The notes: generated by a model from the sequence alone, not told the origin. A DNA stretch of 64,000 bases from Bubalus kerabau (GCF_029407905.1 NC_073635.1:40229501-40293500); one strand, 5' to 3'; shown: positions 23,711 to 35,800, counted from the stretch's first letter. Translations and numbers: made by a program.

Positions 23711-24248
23711 GCATGTTGCAAGAGGTCATCAGAGGGCAGACACACTGAAACCATAATCACAGAAAACTAGCCAATCTGATCACACGGACCACAGCCTTGT
23801 CTAACTCAATGAAACTAAGCCATGCCGTGTGGGGCCACCCAAGACGGGAGGGTCATGGTGGAGAGGTCTGATAGAATGTGGTCCACTGGAGAAGGGAATG
23901 GCAAACCACTTCAGTATTCTTGCCTTGAGAACCCCATGAACAGTATCAAAAAGCAAAAAGGTAGGACACCGAAAGATGAACTCCCCAGGTCAGTAGGTGC
24001 CCAATATGCTACTGGAGATCAGTGGAGAAATAACTCCAGAAAGAATGACGGGATGAAACCAAAGCAAAAACTACACCCTGTTGTGGATAGGACTGGTGAT
24101 AGAAGCAAGGTTCAGTGCTGTAAAGAGCAATACTGCATAGGAACCTGGAATGTTAGGTCCATGAATCAAGGCAAATTGGCATCAAACAGGAGATGGCAAG
24201 AGTTAACGTCGACGAAGAGTTGACTCACTAGAAAAGACCATGATGCTG
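23711..24248 (+). mobile_element. Inverted, internally deleted 5' part of BovB copy C
   Basis: Plus-sense BovB 5' region (AAACCATAATCACAG.., GCCACCCAAGACGGG.., GGAACCTGGAATGTTAGG) up to the start of the endonuclease (AACGTCGAC at about 24205-24213). It then jumps directly to GAAGAGTTGACTCACTAG near the element's 3' end, so about 2.5 kb is missing by comparison with the 32.8-36.2 kb copy. It ends at GATGCTG, exactly where the antisense segment begins, which is the signature of a 5' inversion. It extends about 75 bp further 5' than any other copy here. A 133-codon frame across it (23822-24223) is the BovB leader plus the endonuclease start. Confidence 0.88.
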
Positions 24249-24299
24249 TTAGTAAGATAAAAAAAAAAAAAAATCCTTCTTCCCTTTCATCTGAATTTC

Positions 24300-24850
24300 T
24301 CAGATTAGTTCATATCTACTGCCTTCATTTCTTTAACATCACTCAACATCTTATTACAATGTGCTGGAGCCACCGTCACTGAAGTCATCATTGATCTCTT
24401 CGCTGCTAACAGGCATTTTTCATTTTATAAAATCTACAGCCTTCTTCTGGACATTACCTTCTCAAAGTCTATGATATTCTTCATGGGTTCGTTATTTTCT
24501 AGTCATCCCAGGGTTTTGCAGATTCTCTTTTCCCTGTACATAACTCCAAGATCAGTATCACTCATTTGGAATGATTTGAGATATCTTATGATTTGGAAAT
24601 TTTATTTTTCATCTTCTGAAAAACTCCAGATATCTTACAAGGTAATATCCAACCCCCTTCCCACCTTGACCACTCTTCTGTTTTGCATGGTGCATTGAAT
24701 ATCATATTACATCTCTGTGTAAATTGGGTCATTTCCCTCTTTTCTGTCTCTCTACTTGCTACACACTCCCTATCTGTTGGCTGGACATTCTATTCTCACT
24801 AATAAAAATTATTCACATGGAACCGTATTAGGCACTCTTCCTAAGAAATA
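24300..24850 (+). mobile_element. Probable L2 ORF2 remnant
   Basis: Loose but colinear resemblance to L2 ORF2 text (GTCATCATTGATCTCTTCGCTGCTAA.., CTCCAGATATC..). Too diverged for a firm call. Confidence 0.4.
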
Positions 24851-25484
24851 GACTCCCAAATATGTTATGTCTCTCCTTTGCTCCTTATTAAATGAAACAA
24901 AGAAACAGAAGTTCTGACAGGCCTCAAAAATGGAACTGTGCCTTTTTTGTCTTATATGACATGCATTATTTAAAAACACAGATGCATAAAGATATTCCTT
25001 AAATATAAACTATTTTTAATATAGACAACATGAGAGTCTGGTAATAAAAAGACCTATTGCTTTGAGACTTTATAAACAAGGACAATATTTTTTAGAATTG
25101 ATCTGTTGATTTATAAATATAAAATAATGGACTGGACTGAATGTATTTTTAATATGAATATAAATTATTCTATGTAAAAGAGGAAATTTAAATCTGTGTG
25201 CAATACAATACTTACTTATTGTATTAAATTTTAAATGCTTTCCCAGATAAATAAAGTTAGATGACAAAAATCTCAGTTGATTGGGCACTTAAAATTATCA
25301 GCTATAGTGCATCATTTTATCAGTGGGAAAATTAGTATTTAAAATTGTGATTTACTCTGACTTTATAAGAATATATGTACTCTGAGTGTCAGTATAGACT
25401 GTTGCTGTGTATAAATATTACTAAAGTGTTTTCTAGACCAGCTAAATCGGAATCTTTGTGTAGAGTTTTAAACTATTCATTTTT
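24851..25484. other. AT-rich unique sequence
   Basis: Nothing recognised. Confidence 0.4.
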
Positions 25485-26015
25485 TGACCAGCATGCTGTA
25501 ATAGACTGCAAAAATGATCCAAATTCTTCATTCTACCCTATCATTCCTTTTTTTTTATTTTTGCTCTGTGAATTGAAGCTTGTTCCATCAATAAATAGTC
25601 TATTCATGCCTTCGATTTTGATAGGGTTTGTGATTTGCTTTGAGCAACAAAATTTGGAGTATAAGTGGAATTATACTAGTTCTGAGCTTAAGACTCAGGA
25701 GACCTTTCTCACTACCACTCTCACCACTGGTCCTAAGGAGGGCATGTGAACAAGCCTGAGCTAGAATGTGGGACATTGGGAGATGTGTGGTCTAGTTGCT
25801 CTTTCACCTTAGCCAAAAGGGAACTCACAACCAGAGAAATGAGTAAGTCCATGTCCCCCAGCCACTTCAACATATTACTGGTGCTGAATGCAATCATAGA
25901 GCCCAGCCGTATTCAGAAGAATCATCCAGGTGAGCTCAGTCCCAGGTGCTGACTCACAGCATCTTAGGCTAAACAAATGATTGTTGTTTTAAATCTGGCA
26001 ATTTTAGAAGACTTT
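25485..26015 (+). mobile_element. Ancient mammalian interspersed repeat, class uncertain
   Basis: Blocks GTGATTTGCTTTGAGCAACA, GGCATGTGAACAAGCCTGAGC, GAGCCCAGCCGTATTCAGAAG and the end GCTAAACAAATGATTGTTGTTTTAA match a widespread old mammalian repeat that ends in a TTGTTTTAAGCC-type block, suggesting an LTR. Frames of 124 and 68 codons across it are accidental. Confidence 0.5.
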
Positions 26016-26851
26016 TTATATGCTTTGTTTTACATGGTTAACCACAATACACAGGGTATTTATTATAAATGCAAAAAGATTAACATTAACTATTTTTTCC
26101 CTTGCTGCCTTTCCAAAACAACTCCCAAGAGATTTTCAAATTGGGACCTAGAGTTTGGAATATAAAGGACTGACTGCTGAATAGCTTTCTAAATAAAGCT
26201 GAGAAATAATTCTAAATTTTTAAAATTTGTGTACACATATATTTATGAAGGAAATACTGGAAAAAATTGTAGGCTGATTTTACGAATTTAGTAAAATTAA
26301 TAGAAAATTAAATTTGATCTTAACCACATATCAAACTGCCAGTTCTATTCATATAAGGTAACTTGTGCTACTTGAACATAATCAGAAAAGTAGTTACTAA
26401 GCTTTCTTTACATGGCAATTAAAGTGTAAAGTTATCCTAAAAGTTCTCAAGGCTAATTTTATATCTGAAGCCACCTAGGACACAATTAAAGTTTTATGTA
26501 CACTTATGCTAACAGTTGTTACAAAATACCTTGAGAACTTAAAGTACTTTTGTTTCTATGTAAAAGTAATGAATAACCATCCCCAAAAGGGTACCTCATG
26601 TACCAAAGGAACTGAAGATTCCCTTTGGGTGAATTATAAGTGCATCATACCTTAGATACACATAGACCATTAATGACAATTAACATTCATTTTATATCAG
26701 GGATAAGCTAAGGGATCATTAAGGGTCATGACTTTGTGTTCTTAACTATTTGGATTATCATTTTTACTTAATTACGTGAGTTTGATGAGTCTTTGGTTGC
26801 ATTATGACTAAATGGAGCAATGTACCTTAAAAATCCATGTGCTTGAGAGCC
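26016..26851. other. AT-rich unique sequence
   Basis: Nothing recognised. Confidence 0.4.
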
Positions 26852-26861
26852 TTGGTGGTTT

Positions 26862-27473
26862 CAGTTCAGCTCAGTCGCTCCGCTGTGTCTGACTCTTTGT
26901 GACCCCATGGACTGCAAAATGCCAGGCTTTGCTGTTCATCACCTACTTCCAGAGCTTGCTCAAACTCATATCCATAGGGTCGGTGATGCCATCCAACCAT
27001 GTCATCCTCTGTCATCCCCTTCACCTTCTGCCTTCAATCTTTCCCAGCATCAGGGTCTTTTCCAATGAGTCAGTTCTTCGCATCAGATGACCAAAGTACT
27101 GGAGTTTCAGCTTCAGCATCAGTCTTTCCAATGAATATTCAGGACCGACTTCCTTTAGGATGGACTGGTTGGATCTCCTTGCAGTGCAAGGGACTCTCAA
27201 GAGTCTTCTCCAACACCACAGTTTAAGAGCATCAATTCTTCAGTGCTCAGCTTTCTTTATGGTCCGACTGTCACATCCATACATGACTACTGGAAAAACC
27301 ATAGCTTTGACTAAACGGACCTTTGTCAGCAAAGTAATCTGTCTGCTCTAATATGATGTCTAGGTTTGTCATAGCTTTTCTTCCAAGGAGCAAGTGTCTT
27401 TTAATTTCATGGCTACAGCCACCATCTGCAGTGATTTTGGAGCCCGAGAAAAGAAAGTCTGTCACTGTTTCCA
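26862..27473 (-). mobile_element. BovB 3' fragment with 10-bp target duplication, copy D
   Basis: Antisense BovB C-terminal region and 3' end, from the TTCAGTTCAGCTCAG tail at the left to GAAACAGTGACAGAC in sense. Exact TTGGTGGTTT at 26852-26861 and 27474-27483. Coding frames are broken several times. Confidence 0.96.
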
Positions 27474-27483
27474 TTGGTGGTTT

Positions 27484-27892
27484 ACTGCTACTCTAATGGA
27501 AGTAACTTATTGCATACCTCACACAACAGATTAGGTCAGTTAATTCCCTGGGGAAAAAAATAAATTGGATAAGGAAAGGAGCGTTGACCAGATTCAAAGA
27601 CTGCAATTAAATTCAACCTATGTGGTATTTTAAACATCTCCCATTAAAGAAGTATCTGTCTCCCTTGTAAGCATAAATGGAAGCCTAATTCATTTCACTA
27701 CTATTTTTTTTTAATACCATGCAAACTCTGAAGAGAAGTACCAAGATGAGGCATTCCTTCTATATAAAGAATCCCAAGAATCTCATAGATTTAGCCTGTC
27801 TTTTAAGATTTCTTTGTAGAAGTTTCAATATTCTTTTCAAAATAACTTAAGGAAAGTAGAGAAAGCTCTTATGTCTAATTTTAATGAAAGCG
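27484..27892. other. AT-rich unique sequence
   Basis: Nothing recognised. Confidence 0.4.
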
Positions 27893-28335
27893 TAATTGTT
27901 TCTTAGGGCTGCCATGCTAAATTATTATGGGCGGCTTAAAACCAAAGAAACTAATTTTTTCATTTCTGGAGAAATAAAAAATGGTGTGGGTCAACAGAGC
28001 CATACTGAGCCTCTGAGGACATGTGAAGATTTTTCCTTGACTCTTGCCAATTCAGGTAGCTTCTGGGGTTCCTAGGATTCTGACAGGTTAACTCTGATCT
28101 CTGTCTCCATATTTATATGGATATTTCTCCTGTGTATTTCTGTAAATTCATATGATCTCCTCCTATTTCTCTTCCTCTGCTAAAAACAGCAGTCATTGCT
28201 ATTTAGGGCCCACTCTAATCCAATATGATCCTATACCAACCAATTATATCTGCCAAGAAACTATTTCTAAATAAGAACACATTCTCAGGTTCCAAATGTA
28301 TATGAATGAGGGGCAGAATTTCAACCCACTACAAA
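27893..28335 (-). mobile_element. MLT1/MST-type ERVL-MaLR LTR, antisense
   Basis: Reverse-complement MaLR order: TAGGGCTGCCATGC..GCGGCTTAAAACC, CTTCTGGGGTTCC, TAGGGCCCACTCTAATCC, AATAAGAACACATTCTCAGG and TTCAACCCACTAC. No internal sequence. Confidence 0.78.
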
Positions 28336-28660
28336 GTGAGTACTCAATTACAAATAAAGAACTAGGAAAAAGTGCCCATGAATCAAACTGAACCAGAGAA
28401 TAGAGGAGCTCAATGGAATATTTTTTATCTATAAATTGATAAAAAAAAAACATATATGGAACATATATGTCCTTCTAGTTTTCAGTTCTTGCAGTGTTTG
28501 TTTGCATTTTAAAGGGTTGAACATATAGATACAGTGATTTAAGCAGTATTGAGAAATCTGTAGAAAATAATAGATGTGAAACCTTTAAATGACTTGATGT
28601 GAAAGTTTTTGGGTGGTTCAGGCTAATAATCATCTTTATTATACATTATCTCATTTATAT
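28336..28660. other. AT-rich unique sequence
   Basis: Nothing recognised beyond a poly-A run near 28441. Confidence 0.4.
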
Positions 28661-28671
28661 CTGCTTTATGT

Positions 28672-29960
28672 TGTTCTGTCTCCAAGTCATGTCCAACACT
28701 TTATGACTCCATTAATGCAGCGTGCCAGGCTTCCCTGTGTTTCACTCTCCCTGAGTTTGCTCAAACTCATGTCCATTGAGTCAGTGACGCCATCCAATCA
28801 TCACCTTCTCTGTTGCCCCCTTCTCCTCTTGCCCTCAATCTTTAGTAGCATCAGGGATTTTCCAGTGAATCAACTCTTCACATTAGGTGGCCAAAGTATC
28901 AGAATTTCAGCTCCAGTATCAGTTCTTACCATAAATATTCAGGGTCCATATCCTTTAGGATTGACTAGTTTGATTTCCTTGCTGTCCAAGCAACCCTCAA
29001 GAGGCTTCTCCAGCACCACAGTTCAAAGCTTCAATTCTTTGGCACACAAATTTCTTTAAGGTCCAGCTCTCACATCCATACATGACTACTAGAAAAACAA
29101 TAATTTTAACAATATGGACCTTTATCCTTCATCAGCAAAGTGATGTCTCTGCTTTTAAATATGTTGTCTAGGTTTGCCATAGTTTTTCTTCCAAGGAGGA
29201 AGCATCTTTTAATTTCATAACTGCAGTCACTGTCCTCAGTGATTTTGGAGCCCAAGAAAATAAAATCTGTCACTGTTTCTGCTTTTGTCCCATCTATTTG
29301 TCATGAAGTGATGGGGCAGGTTGCTATGATCTTAGTTTTTTTACTGTTGAGCTTTAAGGCAATTTTTTCACTCCCCTCTTTCACCTTCATTAAGACACTT
29401 TTTAGTTCCTCTTTGCTTTCTGCCATTAAAGTGGTGTCATCTGCATATTTGAGGTTATTGATATTTCTCCCAGCAATCTTGATTCCATCTTGTAATTCAT
29501 TCAACCTGCCATTTCACATGATGTATTCTGCATAGAAGTTAAACAAGCAGGGTAACAATATACAGCCTTGACATACTCCTTTCCCAATGTTGAACCAGTC
29601 CATTGTTCCATGTCCAGTACTTCCTGTCATGCTCACAGATTTCTCAGGAGGCAGGTAAGGTGGTCTGGTATTCCCATCTCTTTAAGAATTTTCCAGTTTG
29701 TTGTGATCCACACAGACAAAGGCTTTAGCATAGTCAATGAAGTAGATATATTTCTTTTCAATCCCCTTGATTTTACTATGATCCTATGGATGTTGGCAAT
29801 TTGATCTCTGTTTCCTCTGCCTTTTCTAAATCCAGCTTGTACATTTGGAAGTTCTCGATTCAAGTACTCCTGAAACCAACTGAAGGATTTTCTACATAAT
29901 CTTGCTAGCATGTGAAGTGAGTGCAATTGTACTGTGTTTTGAAAATTCTTTGGCATTGCC
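28672..29960 (-). mobile_element. BovB 3' half with 11-bp target duplication, copy E
   Basis: Antisense copy covering the RT palm to the 3' end (about 1.29 kb). RT motif A and the YADD region (in sense NNLKYADDTTLMAES at about 29410-29470) remain readable in fragments. Exact CTGCTTTATGT at 28661-28671 and 29961-29971. Frame shifts and stops throughout indicate an older copy. Confidence 0.97.
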
Positions 29961-30071
29961 CTGCTTTATGTACTTTAGGGTATTATATGAACGATCAGTA
30001 TATTTCCATTAATGACACCAGGCAACAAAATCAAATTAGATTTGACTATCAGATTTTACCAATGAAGAATG

Positions 30072-30770
30072 CAATGGTTAATTTTATGTGTTAGCTTGGC
30101 TAAGCTATGACACCGAATCATGCAATGAAATTCTAATCTAGGTATTGTCATGAAGATATTTTACAGATTGTGTTAACATCTATAATCAACTGATTTTAAG
30201 TACAGGAGGTTAGACTAGAGCTTCTCCAGTGGCTCAGTGGTAAAGAATCTGTCTGCAATGCAGGAGACACAGGAAATGAATGTTCTGTCCTTGGGTCAAG
30301 AAGATCCTCTGGAGGAGAGCATGGCAAACCACTCCAGTATTCTTGCCTGGAGTATCCCTTGGACAGAGGAACCTAGAGGGCGGCAGTCCATAGGGTCACA
30401 AAGAGTCAGACATAACTAAAGTGACTTGGCAAGTACAAAGAAGGTTGGCCTAAATGTCGTAGATGAAACTCAGTCAATTAGCTAAGGGTCCTAAAAGAAA
30501 AAAAATTAATGATTCTTGGGGAAGAAGATTTTCTGCCTAAATCTATAAGTGAAGTTCTGCCTGAGTTTCCAGCTTGCCATCCTGCCCTTTGAATTTCAGA
30601 CTTGCCAGCCCCTACAAACATAGGAACCAATTTCTTAAAATAAATCTCTTTATGTATATGTAAAATAAATCTCTTTATGAATATTTCATATTCACATTAA
30701 ATTTTTAATATTTTTATTCTATTGGTTCTGTTTCTCTGGAGAACCCTTACTAATAAAAAGGGTGATTTAC
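30072..30770 (+). mobile_element. Ancient LTR-like mammalian repeat, split by a SINE
   Basis: Starts CAATGGTTAATTTTATGTG and ends ATTGGTTCTGTTTCTCTGGAGAACCC..ACTAATA; ends, an AATAAA signal near 30640 and length suggest a solo LTR. Interrupted at 30214-30436 by a Bov-tA. Same family as 22.7-23.3 kb in reverse. Confidence 0.6.
30214..30436 (+). mobile_element. Bov-tA SINE
   Basis: Head (GCTTCTCCAGTGGCTCAGTGG.., CTGCAATGCAGGAGAC) and Bov-A body (CCACTCCAGTATTCTTGCC). Imperfect flanks AAGTACAGGAGGTT / AAGTACAAAGAAGGTT. Inserted in an older LTR-like repeat. Confidence 0.92.
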
Positions 30771-31119
30771 ATAGTCATCATTATAGAGAAAATTTATAAT
30801 ATTTATTTTTTAATATCATTATACATATATAAAAAGTTATATGATCATAAATGTAACCCTTAACTTAGGAGAAAGATATATAGAGAAATTATAATTTATC
30901 AGGATATCTTTATTTTATAATAATGTTTTCTTTCTTTTATTCCATTTCTATATACTCAGTAACATAATGATATTCTTGATGAAGAGGATTAAATCATTTT
31001 AAATCAATTGCACATTAGAATTTGAAAGTCACTGGCATATTCTTTCATATCACCAGAAGGTAGAGTAAAATAATTAAGAGTCTATGTAATTTACCTGGTA
31101 ACTCAAACATGTCAAATCA
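30771..31119. other. AT-rich unique sequence
   Basis: Nothing recognised. Confidence 0.4.
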
Positions 31120-31390
31120 GCTCTCTATATATGCAGTCTCTACATCTTCAGATTTAATCAAATGGTAGAAAATGGTAGAAAAATTCCAGAAAATTCCAAA
31201 AAGCAAATTTGAATTTGCTGGGCATGTGCAACTATTTGCATTGTATTAGTTATCAAAGAGATGATTTAAAGTATAAGGGACAATATGCATAGACTATATA
31301 CAAACACTACAAGATTTTATATAATGGACTTGAGCATCCATGGATTTTTGAATCAGCCTCTCCTAGGGATACTAGGTAGGATGACTGATA
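31120..31390 (+). mobile_element. Tigger-like (TcMar) non-autonomous DNA transposon remnant
   Basis: Shares its order with the element at 58.96-59.58 kb: ATGCAGTCTCTACATCTTCAG, AGAAAATTCC..AAAAAGCAAATTTGAATTTG, GCAACTATTTGCATTGTATTAG, GATGATTTAAAGTATAAGGG, TGGACTTGAGCATCCATGG. Termini decayed. Confidence 0.6.
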
Positions 31391-31698
31391 TATAATCTGG
31401 TCATGTGGTAAAATTTTTCTCAATTTGACAAATGAGTATTTGTATCACAAACTCATTGAATGTATTTTAAGATAATTAAAGAAGGAAAAGAAAAAAATTG
31501 AATTAAAGATATTTATAAAAAGATACCTTGTCAACCATGTTTTCTTCTAATTAACCTGTGCACATAAAATATAAAAATGAAACACAGTGATGTCATGCTA
31601 CAAGGCCTTTGTCTCTAAGCAAAAATCATCTAGACCCAAGCTACCCTCTGTGAGGTGTTTGAGGAATGAGACAGAAGGGGGCATAGCCAACTTGCACT
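31391..31698. other. AT-rich unique sequence
   Basis: Nothing recognised. Confidence 0.4.
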
Positions 31699-31706
31699 TC
31701 CTATCA

Positions 31707-31930
31707 CAGGGGTCCCCAATCTCTGGGATCCATTGCCTGATGATCTGAGATACAGCTGATGTAAGCCCAGAATCTTAGCTACCAGCCTACCAGGGAAGTC
31801 CCTTAATAGAAATAAAATGCATAATAAATGTAATGTGCTTGAATAATCCAGAAACATCCCACCCCCAGTCTGTAGAAAAATTGTGTTCCACAAAACAGGT
31901 CCCAAGTGCCAAAAAGGTTGGGGTCTGCTG
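31707..31930 (+). mobile_element. MER1-type hAT-Charlie DNA transposon with exact 8-bp TSD
   Basis: Terminal inverted repeats CAGGGGTCCCCAA at the left and TTGGGGTCTGCTG at the right (reverse complement CAGCAGACCCCAA). Internal blocks (TGCCTGATGATCTGAG, AATAGAAATAAAATGCATAATAAATG, GAAAAATTGTGTTCCAC, GGTCCCAAGTGCCAAAAAGG) follow MER1. Flanked by exact TCCTATCA at 31699-31706 and 31931-31938, the 8-bp duplication expected of hAT elements. Non-autonomous; no transposase. Confidence 0.88.
31763..31804 (-). mobile_element. CHR/tRNA-SINE head fragment inside MER1
   Basis: AATCTTAGCTACCAGCCTACC followed by AGGGAAGTCCCTT is the antisense head of a cetartiodactyl tRNA-derived SINE, sitting where MER1 is otherwise discontinuous. 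Confidence 0.55.
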
Positions 31931-32027
31931 TCCTATCATGCCCTCATCTACAGTCACATCTTATGGGACCACCACACAACCTGAACATCTCTTACCTTGC
32001 CAGAAGTTGGATACATCTAAGTTCAGT

Positions 32028-32216
32028 ATGGGGCTTCACTGATAGCTCAGTTGGTAAAGAATCTGCCTGCAATGTGGGAGACCTGGGTTTGATCCCTGGG
32101 TTGGGATGATGCCCTGCAGAAGGAAAAGGCTACCCACTCCAGTATTCTGGCCTAGAGAATTCCATGGACTGTATAATTCATGGGGTCGCAAAGAGTCAGA
32201 CACGACTTTTATTTTC
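32028..32216 (+). mobile_element. Bov-tA SINE with 9-bp target duplication
   Basis: GGGGCTTCACTGATAGCTCAG.., CTGGGTTTGATCCCTGGG, CCACTCCAGTATTCTGGCC, ending CAAAGAGTCAGACACGAC. Flanks AAGTTCAGT at 32019-32027 and 32217-32225. Confidence 0.92.
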
Positions 32217-32341
32217 AAGTTCAGTTTAGCAATGCCTGATCCCATCATTCAGATCCAGAATTGGAAATGAATGACTACTGAATAGTTTTCTTCCTATTCA
32301 GATACAGCATAAATTTGTGTTATACAGGGTTTTGATGACAT

Positions 32342-32452
32342 TTTTTTTTTTTTTGGTTTCTTCTTTTTTTTCTTTTTAATTTTATTTTTAAACTTTACAA
32401 AATTGTATTAGTTATGCCAAATATCATAATGAATCCACCACAGGTATACATG
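32342..32452 (-). mobile_element. L1 3' end, strongly 5'-truncated, 9-bp target duplication
   Basis: Antisense poly-A (T-rich) followed by AAACTTTACAAAATTGTATTAG, GCCAAATATCATAATGAATCC and ACAGGTATACATG, the terminal ruminant L1 3' UTR. Exact TGATGACAT at 32333-32341 and 32453-32461. Confidence 0.92.
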
Positions 32453-32528
32453 TGATGACATGTTTTAAATAGCAGCAAGCTCCCATGATCACAGGCACCA
32501 AGTGTTTCTGCATTACCAGTATTTCCCT

Positions 32529-32664
32529 GCTACTGCTGCTGCTAAGTCACTTCAGTCATGTCCGACTCTGTGTGACCTCATAGACAGCAGCTCACCAGGG
32601 AATCCCCCATCCCTGGGATTCTCCAGGCAAGAACACTGGAGTGGGTTTCCATTTCCTTCTCCTA
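32529..32664 (-). mobile_element. Bov-A SINE, truncated
   Basis: Antisense Bov-A with (GCT)n tail: CTGCTGCTAAGTCACTTCAG, GTCCGACTCTGTGTGACC, GGCAAGAACACTGGAGTGGG, CCATTTCCTTCTCC. Confidence 0.9.
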
Positions 32665-32826
32665 GTTCCTATTAAATTAGATCCAGAATTTTATCATCAG
32701 GAAAAAAAAAATACTTAACAATGAATGATAATCACACTAATAATATTGACTAAGGGAAATGCCCAGCTCTTACATGAACTTCTAAATTAATTATACACAC
32801 TCAAACAATTTTAGTAGGGCAGTTTT

Positions 32827-35800
32827 TTCATCGATCACAGCCTTGTCTTGGTGAAGGGGCTTGCATAACTCGATGAAGCCACGAGCTATGTCATGCAGGG
32901 CCACCAAAGATGGATGGGTCATAGTGGAGAGGTCTGACAAAACATGGTCCAATGAAGGAGAGAATGGCAAATCACTATTGGGACCCCAATATTTTTGTTG
33001 CAAGAACCCCATGAACAATATGAAAAGGCAAAAAGATATGACATGGGAAGATGAACTTCCCAGGTGAGAAGATGTCCAATATTCTACTGGGGAAGAGAGG
33101 AGGGCAAAGTAGTTTCAGAAAGAATGAAGCAACTAGGACAAAGAAGAAATGATGCTCATTTGTGGATGTGTCTGGTGGTGAAAATAAAGTCTGTAAAGAA
33201 CAATATTGCATAGCAAGCTGGAATGTTAGGTCCATGATCAAGGTAAATTGGACATGGTCAAGCAAGAGATGGCAAGAGTGAACACTGACATCTTAGGATT
33301 CAGTGAACTAAAATGGACAAAAATGGGCAAATTTAATTCAATGACCATTATTTCTACTACCCTGGGCAAGAATCCCTTAGAAGAAATGGAGTAGCACTCA
33401 TATTCAAGAGTCCAAAACACAGGATTTGGGTGCAATCTCAAAATGACAGAATGATCTCAGTTATTTTCCAAGGCAAACCATTCAACAACACTGCAATCCA
33501 AGTCTATGCCCCAACCACTTATTCCAAAGAAGCTGAAATTGACCATTCTATGAAAACCTACAAGACATTCTGGAACTAACACCAAAAAATCTCCTTTTCA
33601 TCACAGAGGATTGGAAAACAAAATAGGAAGTTAAGAGACACCCAGAATAACAGGCAATATTGCCATGGAGTACAAAATGAAAGAAGGCAAAGGCTAACAG
33701 AGTTTTGCCAAAAGTACACACTATTCAAAGCAAATACCCTTTTCCAACAACCCAAGAAATGACTCTACACATGGACATCACTAAATGATCAATACTGAAA
33801 TCAGATTAATTTTGTTCTTTGTAACCAAAATAGTGAAGCTCTATACAGTCAGCAAAAACAAGACAGGAAGCTGACTATAGCTTAGATCATGAGCACCTTA
33901 TTGCAAAATTCAGACTTAAATTGAAGAAAGTAGGGAAAACCACTTGGCCATTTAGGTGACCTAAATTAAATCCTTTATGATTATCCAGTTGAGATGACTA
34001 ACAGATTTGCAGGATTAGATCTGGTAGAATGACAGACTGAAGAACTATGTATAGGAGGTAGTGACCAAAACCATGCCCAAGAGAAAGAAATTCAAGAAGG
34101 CCAAGTGGCTGTCTGAGGAGGCATAAAAGTAGCTGAAAATGGAAGAGAAGAGAAAGGCAAAGGAGAAAGGGAACGATATACACAATTGAATGTAGAGTTC
34201 CAAATAGCAAGGAGAGAAAAACAAGGCTTCTTAAATGAACAACGCAAAGAAACAGAGGAAAACAGCAGAATGGGAAAGACTAGAGATTTCTTAAATAAAA
34301 CTTGAGATATCAAGGGAACATTTTATGCAAGAAAGGACATGAAAAAGGACAGAAATGGTAAGGACAGAAGCAATTAAGAACAGGTGGTGAGAATACAAAG
34401 AGTGATACAAAATATCTTAACGAACTGGAAAACCATAATAGTGTGGTCACTCACCTAGAAGGGGTACTATAATACTCACCTGGAAGGGGACATCCTAAAG
34501 TGTGAAATAAAATGAGCTTTAGGAAGCATTACTACAAACAAAGCTAGTGGCAGTGATGGAATTCCAGCTGAGTTTTTTAAAATCCTAAAGTATAATGCTG
34601 TTAAAGTGTTGCACTCAATCAGTTCAGTTCACTGCAGTTCAGTTGCTCAGTCGTATCCGACTCTTTGCAACCCATGAATTGCAGCACGCCAGGCCTCCCT
34701 GTCCATCACCAACTCCCAGAGTTCACTCAGACTCACATCCATCAAGTCAGTGATGCCATCCAGCCATCTCATCCTCCGTCATCCCCTTCTCCTCCTGCCT
34801 CAATCCCTCCCAGCATCAGAGTCCTTTCCAATGAGTCAACTGTCACCAAATTTGGAAAGCTCAACAATCTCCACAGGATTGGAAAAGATCAGTTATCATT
34901 CCAATCTCAAAGAAGGGCAATGCCAAAGAATGTTCAAGCTACCATACAACTGAGTTCACTTCACATGCTACCAAGGTTATGCTCAAAATCCTTCAAGCTA
35001 GGCTTCAGCAGTACCTGATCTGAGAACTATCAGATATACAGTCTGAATTTAGAAAAGGTAGTGGAACCAGAAATCAAATTACGATCATTGGTTGGAACAT
35101 GGAGAAAGCAAAAGTGTTCCAGAAAAAACACCTACTCTGCTTCATTGACTACGCTAAAGTCTTTGACTGTTTGGATCATAAAAAACTGGAAAATATTTAA
35201 AGAGATGGGAATACCAGACCATCTTACCTGCCTCCTGAGGATCTCTTTGTGGGTGAAGAAGCAACAGTTAGAATAGGACATGGAACAATGGACTGGTTCA
35301 AAATTGGGAAAGGAGTACATCAAGGTTGTATACTGTCACCCTACTTGTTTAATTTCTATGTATAGTACATCATGAGAAATGTCAGATTGGATGAACCATA
35401 AGCTGGAATCAAGACTGTTGAGAGAAATATTAACAACCTCAGATATGCAGATGATTCCACTTTAATGGCAGAAAGTGAAGAGGAGCTAAAGCACCTATTG
35501 AGGAGGGTGAAAGAGAGTGAAAACCGGGCTTAACACTCAACATGCAAAAAAGTAATATCATGACATCTGGCCCTATCACTTCATGGCAAATAGATGGGCA
35601 GAAAGTGAAAGCAATGGCAGATTATATTTTCTTGGGGTCCCAAATCACTGCAGACAGTGACTACAGCCATAAAATTAAAAAATGCTTGTTCCTTGGTAGG
35701 AAAGTTCCATCAAACCTAGGCAGTGTATTAAAAAGCAGAGACAACACAAGTCCATATAGTCAAAGCTATGATTTTTCCAGTAGTCAAGTACATATGTGAG

